This document shows positions 8,541 through 16,399 of a stretch of 64,000 nt of DNA, piece by piece (positions within the stretch are counted from its first letter, which is position 1; every line of letters starts with the position of its first letter). Origin of the DNA: JAAYAY01 sp964563135 (GTDB lineage: Bacteria; Planctomycetota; Planctomycetia; Pirellulales; Thermoguttaceae); contig CAZLWV010000018.1 in assembly GCA_964563135.1 (NCBI GenBank), positions 9,671 to 73,670 of the forward strand, read 5' to 3'. Made by a program: the position numbers and the translations under genes. The notes beneath the pieces were generated by a model that saw nothing but the letters and a program-made list of their open reading frames with translations, was not told the DNA's origin and did not search any database.

Positions 8541-8879
8541 CTATCGGCTCGAGGTATGCCCGGGGCAACCACCCGAGTTGTGGGATTGACAACTGGTCCC
8601 GGCATCCTTGACCTTCCCTGCCAGCCACGCGTGCACTACTTCACGAACGTTCCCGGAACAGCCTCGAACGACCTGGATTCCATGCCCCTCCAGGATGTTC
8701 ACCGCCCCGCCGCCCATATTCCCGGCCAGCATCAGCGTTACGCCCATACGGGCCAGTTCTGGGCCTCGCCAACTGCTGTCACTGCCAGCTTGGGTCTCCC
8801 GCCGCACTTGCGGCAATTCGTGGGTTTGCGGCGGCAGGCTGCCAGCACCTGGCAAGGTTGCGATCAAGGCCACCCGCAT
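8541..8879 (-). CDS. NifX/NafY-type dinitrogenase cofactor-binding family protein
   Basis: Small protein of the nitrogenase iron-molybdenum-cofactor binding family (NifB C-terminal, NifX, NafY), which carries metal clusters or acts as an accessory protein. The recognisable part is LARMGVTLMLAGNMGGGAV, then a GIQVVRG segment, VHAWLAG and a C-terminal CxSH (TSCQSH). Many members outside diazotrophs sit next to redox or hydrogenase genes, as here, 144 bases from the divergent hydB. The first 50 residues match the family poorly, so the start is uncertain. ATG 8879 (112 aa) is my choice, and upstream starts to 8972 are possible. No nitrogenase genes are present. Confidence 0.6.
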   Translation of the reverse strand: MRVALIATLPGAGSLPPQTHELPQVRRETQAGSDSSWRGPELARMGVTLMLAGNMGGGAVNILEGHGIQVVRGCSGNVREVVHAWLAGKVKDAGTSCQSHNSGGCPGHTSSR

Positions 8880-9022
8880 TGTCCGAGGTTCTCCATGCAA
8901 ATCGCACCCTCCAGGTCGAAACACGATCAGATAGTCTAGCCACATCGCCGATAGTTTGGTGAAATACAACATTCAGAACTTCGCTTCCCCCACCGACATA
9001 CACACACAATCCGGGTGAGATC

Positions 9023-11203
9023 GTGGGAACTGTACAACAGCGCTACGAACAACTGGCAGATCAGGCCGAAGCCAGCCGGCGCGAGCGGTTGGCTGGCGAT
9101 CCGATCGTGATCCAGGTCGGCTCCGCCACCTGCGAGCACGCGGCTGGGTCCAGGGAAGTGTTCGAAGAGTTTCGCAAGCACGTAGTCGCCTCCGGCCGCA
9201 ACGACATCCTCCTCCACCAGACCGGTTGCACCGGCCGTTGCAGTCGGGAGCCGATTGTTGGCGTGTTTGTGCCGGGCCAGATCCCCATCAAATACGAGCG
9301 GGTGGATCGCGAATTGGTCCACCAGATCTTCACCAGCCACATTCAGAACAATCAGCCCCTCCTGGCTCACGTCCTCGACGGACCGGTGGACCGGGTCTAC
9401 GCCTTTGAGCTGCTCTGTTGTGGAAGCCACCGTTGCGGGTGGGTCGAAGGGGCGTCTCTTGAGGCAGCTCTGCCGGACCTCCTCCGGCAAGCCGGCGTCG
9501 ACATGGAACGCGTCAACATCGCCCGGGCAAGTTGTTTCGGCGCGTGCAGTAGCGGTACCGAGAAAACCTGCTCCCACATCCTCATCAAGCCCGACAAGGT
9601 CCTTTACCGCATCTGCAATGTCGACGACCTGAAGGAGATCATCGAAAAGCACATTCAGGGACATGAGGTTGTCGATCGCCTCCAGGTGGGGGGCAAGACG
9701 ATCGGCCGCAAGTTCTTCGAGATCTATGGCGACGTCGCGTTCTTCAACCGTCAGACCCGCGTTGCCCTGCGGCACAACGGCGTCGTCGACCCCTCGAATA
9801 TCACCGAGTACTTCCATTACCGCGGATTCCAGGCCCTGGCCAAGGTGCTCGACAAGGGCGATCCCAACTGGGTCATCGAACAGGTCACCAAATCCAAGCT
9901 CCGCGGCCGCGGCGGCGGCGGTTTCCCGACGGGCAAGAAGTGGGCCATGGGGGCGGCCGCACACGACAAGACCCGCTACATCATCTGCAACGCCGATGAA
10001 GGCGACCCCGGTGCCTTCATGGACCGCAGCATGCTCGAATCCGACCCCTTCAACGTTGTCGAGGGAATGATCATCGGCGGCTACGCCATCGGGGCCACCC
10101 GCGGGTTCTTCTACGTACGTGCCGAGTACCCCCTGGCCATCGAGCGCATCCAGAATGCCATCGTCCAATGCCGCCAGTACGGCATCCTGGGCAAGGACAT
10201 TATTGGCTCCGGCTTCGATTTCGATCTGGAGATCCGCCTCGGCGCGGGGGCCTTCGTTTGCGGCGAAGAAACGGCCCTCATCCACTCGATCGAGGGCGAC
10301 CGCGGACAGCCTCGTATCCGCCCTCCTTACCCCACCGACAGCGGTCTCTGGGGCAAGCCCACCGTCATCAACAACGTCGAGACGTTCGCCAACATCACCG
10401 CCATCATCAACTACGGCGCCGAGTGGCTCGGCCAGATCGGAACCCAGGCCAGCGGCGGAACCAAAGTCTTCGCCCTGGCCGGCAAGGTCCGCCACACCGG
10501 GCTGGTCGAGGTCCCCATGGGAATGACCCTTCGGGAACTGGTCGAAGATATCGGCGGCGGAGTGGTCGGCGGCAAGAAGCTCAAGGCCGTTCAGACCGGC
10601 GGGCCGGCCGGTGGCTGCATTCCCCACCACATGCTCGACCTTCCCATCGATTTCGACTCCCTCAACAAGGTCGGGTCGATCATGGGCAGCGGCGGCATGA
10701 TCATCCTCGACGAAGACGACTGCATGGTCGATGTGGCCAAGTTCTTCATGGCCTTTTCCCAGGATGAATCGTGCGGCAAATGCACACCCTGCCGGGAAGG
10801 CACTACCCGTATCCTCGAGATCCTCGAACGGATTACCAGCGGGAAGGGGACTCTCGAAGATCTCGATCTGCTCGAGCGGCTTGCCAGGCTGGTGAAGAAA
10901 TCGTCTCTCTGCGGCCTTGGACGGGCTGCCCCCAACCCCGTGCTCAGCACCCTGACCCATTTCCGCGACGAGTACCTCGCCCACGTCGAGCAGAAACGCT
11001 GCCCGTCCAGGAAGTGTGCCGCGCTGCTCCGCTACCAGATCGACGAGAAGAAGTGCGTGGGCTGCACGGTCTGCGCCCGAAATTGCCCCGTCAGCTGTAT
11101 CTCCGGCAACCGTCGCGAGGTACACGTCATCGACCAGGATCGATGCATCAAGTGCGGCCGTTGTGTCGAGGTCTGCCGCTTCGATGCCGTCCTGCGGAAC
11201 TAG
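9023..11203 (+). CDS. hydB: [FeFe]-hydrogenase, NuoF-like diaphorase subunit
   Basis: Flavin subunit that exchanges electrons with NAD(P)H in the cytoplasm. Domain order in 726 aa: a thioredoxin-like [2Fe-2S]-type domain (about 28-110, TGCTGRC at 68), a second such domain (about 125-205, CCGSHRC and ASCFGAC), then the NuoF core with FMN site GRGGGGFPTGKKW (about 295), NADH-side NADEGDPGAFMDR (about 323), a SLBB region, and the cluster motif ESCGKCTPCREGT (about 582). The C terminus has two [4Fe-4S] ferredoxin motifs (CVGCTVCARNC, CIKCGRCVEVC). Related subunits usually have one N-terminal domain, so the tandem pair is notable. Start is GTG 9023. hydA follows after 96 bases. Confidence 0.92.
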   Translation: MGTVQQRYEQLADQAEASRRERLAGDPIVIQVGSATCEHAAGSREVFEEFRKHVVASGRNDILLHQTGCTGRCSREPIVGVFVPGQIPIKYERVDRELVHQIFTSHIQNNQPLLAHVLDGPVDRVYAFELLCCGSHRCGWVEGASLEAALPDLLRQAGVDMERVNIARASCFGACSSGTEKTCSHILIKPDKVLYRICNVDDLKEIIEKHIQGHEVVDRLQVGGKTIGRKFFEIYGDVAFFNRQTRVALRHNGVVDPSNITEYFHYRGFQALAKVLDKGDPNWVIEQVTKSKLRGRGGGGFPTGKKWAMGAAAHDKTRYIICNADEGDPGAFMDRSMLESDPFNVVEGMIIGGYAIGATRGFFYVRAEYPLAIERIQNAIVQCRQYGILGKDIIGSGFDFDLEIRLGAGAFVCGEETALIHSIEGDRGQPRIRPPYPTDSGLWGKPTVINNVETFANITAIINYGAEWLGQIGTQASGGTKVFALAGKVRHTGLVEVPMGMTLRELVEDIGGGVVGGKKLKAVQTGGPAGGCIPHHMLDLPIDFDSLNKVGSIMGSGGMIILDEDDCMVDVAKFFMAFSQDESCGKCTPCREGTTRILEILERITSGKGTLEDLDLLERLARLVKKSSLCGLGRAAPNPVLSTLTHFRDEYLAHVEQKRCPSRKCAALLRYQIDEKKCVGCTVCARNCPVSCISGNRREVHVIDQDRCIKCGRCVEVCRFDAVLRN

Positions 11204-11299
11204 GGAATGCGATGCATGGACCGGGGCTGTCCCCTCCCCGTCACAAGACGATTCATTCGGGATCTGCGCCCTTCCGAATTCACGAAACGGTAACAAACC

Positions 11300-13060
11300 A
11301 TGGCGAAGAAAACTATTTCGCTTACGATCGACGAGAAGAAGATCTCCGTCAAGGAAGGCACGACCATCATGGCGGCGGCCGAACAGCTGGGGATCACCAT
11401 CCCCCGGCTCTGCTACCATCCTGATCTGAGCCTCGCCGGTTCCTGCCGCGTGTGCATTGTCGAGGTCGAGGGCATGGGGTTCTACATGGCCTCCTGCAGC
11501 GTGGCCGTCTCAGAGGGAATGGTCGTGCGGACCAACTCGCCCGAGATCCGCCAGGCGCGGCGCGATATCGTTGAACTCCTCCTGGACAATCACTCCAAGG
11601 ATTGCCAGACCTGCGACCGCGACGGGAACTGCGAACTCCAGAATCTCGCCTACTCGCTGGGCGTGCGCCGCCGCCTGTTTGAAGGCAAACGCAAACAGTA
11701 TCCCATCGAGGATTCCAGCCATTCGGTCGTGCGGAATGCCGAGAAGTGTGTCCTCTGCGGGCGTTGCGTCCGGGTTTGCGCCGAGATTCAGGGCGTCTAC
11801 AACCTCAGCCAGCACGGGCGCGGTTTCAACACGATCGTCGGGCCCGCCCACATGGCCGCCATGGACGATTCCGTCTGCATCCAGTGCGGACAGTGCATCA
11901 ACGTCTGCCCGACGGCCGCCTTCCTCGAAAAAGACAATACCGACGACGTTTGGAAGGCCCTCGCCGACCCCCAGATGCACGTCGTCGTGCAGACCGCCCC
12001 CTCAATCCGCGCTGCCATCGGCGAGGGGTTCGGCATGGAGCCCGGAACTCCCGCGACAGGCAAGATGATCACCGCGCTGCGGCTCCTGGGCTTCGATGCC
12101 GTCTTCGACACCGACTACGGCGCCGACCTGACGATCGTGGAGGAGGCCCACGAGTTCCTCACCCGCCTGGACGATGGTGGACCGCTCCCCATGATCACCT
12201 CCTGCTCGCCGGGCTGGGTCAGCTTCATGGAGAAGTTCTATCCGGCCTTGATCCCCCACGCGTCCACGTGCAAATCGCCCATGAGCATGCTGTCGACGCT
12301 TGCCAAGACCTACTATGCCGAGAAGGCTGGTATCGATCCCTCGAAGATCTATGTCGTCGCGGTCATGCCCTGCGTGGCCAAGAAGTACGAGGCTTGCCGC
12401 AAGGAGCATGCCATGCCCAGCGGCACCCCCTACACGGATGCCGTCCTTACCACGCGCGAGTTGATCTGGATGATCAAGTGCTACGGCATCCACTTCGTGA
12501 ATCTCGAAGACGGCCAGTTCGACTCACCTCTCGGGCTCGCCAGCGGAGCGGGTGATATCTTCGGTACCACCGGCGGCGTCATGGAGGCCACCCTCAGGGC
12601 CGCCAGCGAACTCATGACGGGCAAGCCCGCCGATCGGCTTGAGTTCACCGAAGTCCGCGCCGTCGAAGGGCTCCGCGAAACCTATGTCGCCATCGGTGAT
12701 CGCAGCATCCACCTCGGCGTCGCCAATGGCCTGCAGAATGCCAAGACCCTCCTGGACAAAGTGCTCGAAGACCGCGAAAAGTTCCAGGTGATCGAGGTCA
12801 TGGCCTGCCCCGGCGGCTGCATCGGCGGCGGCGGCCAGCCCTATCCGCCCGAGGGCTCCAAGGTCCTCGATCCCAAACTCCTCAGAAAGCGAGCCAAGGC
12901 GCTCTACACCATCGACAGCGGAAAGGAACTCCGCAAGTCCTACGAGAACCCCGCCATCCAGGAACTCTACGACGACTTCCTGGGCTCCCCTGGTTCCGAA
13001 AAAGCTCACCATCTGCTCCACACCCACTACGCGCCACGTCTGCCGCGAGGTATTCGATGA
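11300..13060 (+). CDS. hydA: [FeFe]-hydrogenase catalytic subunit
   Basis: Catalytic subunit of a cytoplasmic multimeric hydrogenase (586 aa, no signal). In order: a [2Fe-2S] domain with Cys 38, 49, 52 and 66; a His-ligated cluster motif (His 98, DCQTCDRDGNC from 101); two [4Fe-4S] motifs (CVLCGRCVRVC at 150, CIQCGQCINVC at 193); then the H-cluster domain with TSCSPGWVSF (about 300), MPCVAKKYE (356) and MACPGGCIGGGGQP (501); and a fused small-subunit domain at the C terminus. The first H-cluster motif has Ser where CpI-type enzymes have a second Cys. It lies between hydB and hydC and overlaps hydC by 4 bases (ATGA), so translation is probably coupled. NuoG is excluded by the H-cluster motifs. 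Confidence 0.94.
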   Translation: MAKKTISLTIDEKKISVKEGTTIMAAAEQLGITIPRLCYHPDLSLAGSCRVCIVEVEGMGFYMASCSVAVSEGMVVRTNSPEIRQARRDIVELLLDNHSKDCQTCDRDGNCELQNLAYSLGVRRRLFEGKRKQYPIEDSSHSVVRNAEKCVLCGRCVRVCAEIQGVYNLSQHGRGFNTIVGPAHMAAMDDSVCIQCGQCINVCPTAAFLEKDNTDDVWKALADPQMHVVVQTAPSIRAAIGEGFGMEPGTPATGKMITALRLLGFDAVFDTDYGADLTIVEEAHEFLTRLDDGGPLPMITSCSPGWVSFMEKFYPALIPHASTCKSPMSMLSTLAKTYYAEKAGIDPSKIYVVAVMPCVAKKYEACRKEHAMPSGTPYTDAVLTTRELIWMIKCYGIHFVNLEDGQFDSPLGLASGAGDIFGTTGGVMEATLRAASELMTGKPADRLEFTEVRAVEGLRETYVAIGDRSIHLGVANGLQNAKTLLDKVLEDREKFQVIEVMACPGGCIGGGGQPYPPEGSKVLDPKLLRKRAKALYTIDSGKELRKSYENPAIQELYDDFLGSPGSEKAHHLLHTHYAPRLPRGIR

Positions 13061-13599
13061 CTACTTCCACCGACAATTGGGAACTCGTTCAAGCCACCGC
13101 CAGACAGGTCCTCGGCGAAGATATCGTCAAGTTCGTCGAGCTGTGCCAGTCCGAACCCAATCCGGAAAGCCAGTTGATCGCGGTCCTCCACAAGGTCCAG
13201 GCCGTCTACGGCTACCTGGCGGAGGCCCATCTCGACGCCGTGGCCCAGTTGATGCAGATTCCGGCAGCCAAGGTTGCGGGGGTCGCCAGCTTCTACCACT
13301 ATTACCGCCTCGAGCCTCGCGGGCGGTTCATGATCAACGTCTGCATGGGAACCGCCTGCTACGTGAAAGGCGCCGACCGGGTGGCCCAGAAGCTGATGGA
13401 TGAACTCGGGATCCGCTTTGGTGAGACCAGCACCGATGGAGTCTTCACTCTGGAAAGTTCTCGCTGTATCGGCACCTGCGGTCTGGCCCCTGTCATGATG
13501 GTTGACAACGACGTTCACGCGGAGGTCACGCCGGATCAGGTGCCCGTCATCCTGGATCGATACCTCGACAAAGTGCGGCGCGAATCCGCCGAGAAGTAA
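13057..13599 (+). CDS. hydC: [FeFe]-hydrogenase, NuoE-like [2Fe-2S] subunit
   Basis: Thioredoxin-fold subunit passing electrons between the flavin subunit and the rest of the complex. The 180-aa protein has the four cluster Cys in the NuoE pattern: CMGTAC (96 and 101) and CIGTC (137 and 141). The N-terminal helical part (VQAVYGYLAEAHL, VAGVASFYHYY) is typical. The start ATG overlaps the hydA stop. With HydA and HydB it makes the trimeric set known from NADH- and ferredoxin-dependent bifurcating hydrogenases. Bifurcation is inferred from subunit make-up. Confidence 0.92.
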   Translation: MTTSTDNWELVQATARQVLGEDIVKFVELCQSEPNPESQLIAVLHKVQAVYGYLAEAHLDAVAQLMQIPAAKVAGVASFYHYYRLEPRGRFMINVCMGTACYVKGADRVAQKLMDELGIRFGETSTDGVFTLESSRCIGTCGLAPVMMVDNDVHAEVTPDQVPVILDRYLDKVRRESAEK

Positions 13600-13929
13600 C
13601 CTCTGCTTCCCCCCCTCGGGGCCGCGTTCTCCGCAGAACTGCAACCGGCGGCTGAGTGGGCGCCGCCCCGCACCTGCCTGCCACCTGTGTCCAACTGCTG
13701 CAGCAGGCAACCGCCCCTCCGGCGAGGGAGTCATCTCTGCTCGCAATCCTCTCTTGTGGCCAGAAGAAACCACCCAGTGCCTTCGGGGGAACCGTCTGTA
13801 CCAGACCTGCGCCGGGGTTTCCGGAGATTCCTGTCCCGGTTCTCCCTGCTTCACTCCTCTACCAGTGACGGCTTTCAGACAGTTGGCTGACTGGTTGCGC
13901 GCGCCGGTCTGCGGGAGAGAACTCGGGGA
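13600..13929. other. intergenic region, nothing recognised
   Basis: Between hydC and the first FecR gene. A C-run followed by tcgggg just after the hydC stop could form a weak hairpin. No gene or clear promoter is seen. Confidence 0.4.
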
Positions 13930-15359
13930 ATGTGGCAGGATCGCGACGTTGACACGTCTCGCGACGAACTGATCCAGGACTATCTGGAAAACGAGTTGAC
14001 GCCAGCCGAGGAGCGAACCCTCCGGCAGATGTTGGGCGATGGGGCTTTCTGCCGCCGGGTCGCTCAGCTCGCCATCGAGATGGGCCATCTTCATGACCTC
14101 GAGCGATTGGGAATGCTGAGCCGGGCGTCGGTCGAACGTCTAGCGCGGTCGCGCCGCCGGGTTGTTGCAGCAATTGCCGTGGCAGCCTCCATCTTACTTG
14201 CACTGGGTACGAGTTGGCTGCTTGCTCCAACGGGCGATCGAACGGCCGGTTCGGCGTTGTCTCCGAAGGTACCTCCTTCGGCTGCGGCACCAACGACCAC
14301 GGTCCGTCCGGCTCAGCAGCCTATCGCTCAGGTACTGCACGTCAATGGCCAGGTCGTTTGCGGCCCAGGGCTCGACTCGACCGACGAAACCGCCGTTGCC
14401 GCCCAGGCCGACCTCTTCCCCGGCCAGGTCCTCAGAACCGTCGACGAAGACAGTTTTGCCGTTCTCCAGTTCGCCGACAAGTCCATCCTCTCCATTGCCA
14501 GCGGAACCGAACTGCGCTGTTCGGTCGATTCCGACCAGAAACACGTCATGGTTTCCGCTGGCGAGATCATGGCCCAGGTGACCAGCCAGCCCGCGGGAAA
14601 GCCGATGCTGATCGAGACTCCCGTTGCCAAGGCCGAGGTCGTCGGCACGAAGTTGTCCCTCTTTGCCAGTAGTGTTCTTACCAAGTTGGCCGTCCTGGAA
14701 GGCGAGGTCCGTCTCTGCCGGCTTCTGAATGGTGAGTCGGTCAATGTCCGAAGCGGTGAGAGTGTCACCGCCTCAAGCGATTCCGGCATGGTTTTCAACA
14801 CGCCTACCCCCGTCTCCAGCCTTTGGGAGGTCGACTTCGAAGAGGGAGTCCCTCGCGACTGGCGGGCAGGGGAGCTGGTTCGCGACTCATTGCCTCCTGG
14901 ATCCCGGGGCGCCGTTCGGGCGGTGCAGGTTCGACGGCGAGGACCGTTCCTGGTTGCCAGCACGCGAAATTGGACCAGCGGTCTGTTTCGCATCGAGTCC
15001 GACACCCACCTGAATGTCACCTTCAAACGGACCCTCCGCGGCAGCTTCTGCATCCGCGTCAACACGGGCACCAACCCGCTGGATGTGAGCAGTATGGAGG
15101 TCTTTGAGTACCGGATCCTGCACTGGGAAATGTGCCCCGCAACCAGTGGCGGACCGTCAGCGTGCCTTTGGTCCACTTCCGCCGCCTCACTCGATACGCC
15201 CATCCGGGTGCCGCAGACTCGACGCCACGGTGTGGCGATCTGGTGGTCATGGTCGGCCTCGGATCCATCCATCAAGATCCCGGGCTTGTTGTCGACCGGA
15301 TCTGGGTCACCCGTGGGGCCTGCCAGTCCGCAGAGGTTCTGGGCGAACCTCGCCCCTGA
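13930..15359 (+). CDS. FecR-domain membrane protein 1, frameshifted near 15131
   Basis: Putative anti-sigma or sigma-linked sensor. It has an N-terminal cytoplasmic helical part (DELIQDYLENELTPAEE), one membrane helix (about residues 77-96), then a FecR domain outside (HVNGQV, FPGQVLRT, KAEVVGTKLSL, VLEGEV) and a beta-rich C-terminal domain. Compared with its paralogue at 16396-17889, similarity runs to HWEM at 15132, then jumps one frame to PRNQWRTVSV and IHQDPGLVVDRIWVTRG, stopping at 15359. One missing base near 15131 explains this. As read, the frame continues to 15429 with an unrelated tail. Restored length would be 476 aa, close to the paralogue's 497. Confidence 0.75.
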
Positions 15360-15712
15360 CTTGCCGATCTGGCGGGATTCTCCGATTTGGCGACAGGATG
15401 TCCCGTTCTGCTCCTGCGGTTCCTTTTAGTATGGTGCCGCCGTGCTGGGACAGGCGGATCTGCAACCGGGCGTTCTTCAGTCGCCCCCTTGTGTTGCAGG
15501 CACGGCACCGCGGCACCAATTTCCTCCCTTCACCACACGGACAAAGGGGGCTCGTTTTCTCAGAAGCAGGCTCCCGCAATCGCCAGAAGAGTAACCCGCG
15601 GGCGGAGATTCAGACAGTCGCCACAAATTCCCGGGTCAGCTCCCAAGACGCTTCTGAAGCGTGGCGGTCGGTCTATCGACCGACATCCTTAATCCTGGGG
15701 GGGTTCATTGAC
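15360..15712. other. intergenic region before the sigma factor
   Basis: No gene is seen. The 3' end holds a G-run (gggggggttc) a few bases before the sigma factor ATG, which may act as its ribosome site. No clear promoter hexamers were found. Confidence 0.35.
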
Positions 15713-16399
15713 ATGCCCCGCGATATCGTTCAAGATCGCGATACGGGCGACCTCGGGATTGTCTCCCTCCTCAAGCGGTGGGGTGACGGCCAGTCGCGAA
15801 GCTCGATCGATGGGCCTTCTGTTGCAGTGGACGATACCGATCTGCTGGGCCGCCTTGCGGATACGTCCCTGGTAGGACGCATGAGAAACGAGATCGTGCG
15901 GTTGCTGATGGAGCACCGCAGTACCCTGTTCGCGTTCATCTACGCTAGCGTACGCGATTACGACATAGCCGAGGAAGTCCTCCAGGATGTGTCGGTCGTG
16001 ATCTGCGAGGACAGCGATAGTTTTGAACTTGGGACGAATTTTGGGGCCTGGGCGCGTGAGATTGCCCGTCGCCGCATTCTCGCCTACTACCGCAGTTCGA
16101 AGCGGTTTCCCGATCCGTTGTCCGACGAGGAATTACGCAATCTCCAGGCCGGTTTCGATGCCGTTGACGACGTGAGCGTCAAGCAGCGTATGGCCTCGCT
16201 GGTCAAGTGCCTGGAATCGCTCAAACCGTTCGCCAAGCGGCTCGTCCAGCTTCGTTACGCCAGCCGGTGCAGCCTCTGCGAGATCAGCCGCCAGGTGGGC
16301 CGGCAGCCGGAGAGCGTCCGGAAGGCACTCTACCGCACGCGCCAGAGCCTTCGCGAGTGCATCGAGCGTCGCCTGCGGCGGGGGGACGAGATCGTATGA
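15713..16399 (+). CDS. ECF-type RNA polymerase sigma factor (planctomycete/verrucomicrobial family)
   Basis: Sigma-70 family regulator, 228 aa from ATG 15713. Region 2 is seen in RSTLFAFIYASVRDYDIAEE, QDVSVVICED and NFGAWAREIARRRILAYYR. Region 4 is seen near the end in SLCEISRQVGRQPESVRKAL and YRTRQSLRECI. About 60 N-terminal residues precede region 2 and match nothing I know. The stop overlaps the ATG of the second FecR gene (ATGA), so the two are translationally coupled, as expected for a sigma and its membrane regulator. Target promoters are unknown, and the flanking fecR genes are natural candidates. Confidence 0.88.
   Translation: MPRDIVQDRDTGDLGIVSLLKRWGDGQSRSSIDGPSVAVDDTDLLGRLADTSLVGRMRNEIVRLLMEHRSTLFAFIYASVRDYDIAEEVLQDVSVVICEDSDSFELGTNFGAWAREIARRRILAYYRSSKRFPDPLSDEELRNLQAGFDAVDDVSVKQRMASLVKCLESLKPFAKRLVQLRYASRCSLCEISRQVGRQPESVRKALYRTRQSLRECIERRLRRGDEIV

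Noticed and set aside
8940..9022. Rex-like operator (ttggtgaaatacaaca) before hydB
   Set aside because: Only the left half resembles a Rex half-site. The right half is not its inverted repeat, so NADH-responsive control is not supported.
8936..11419. 827-codon open frame opposite hydB
   Set aside because: It is antisense to a protein with unambiguous NuoF motifs. Its residues are rich in Asp, Gly, Val and Ala without motifs, as expected from complementing GC-rich codons.
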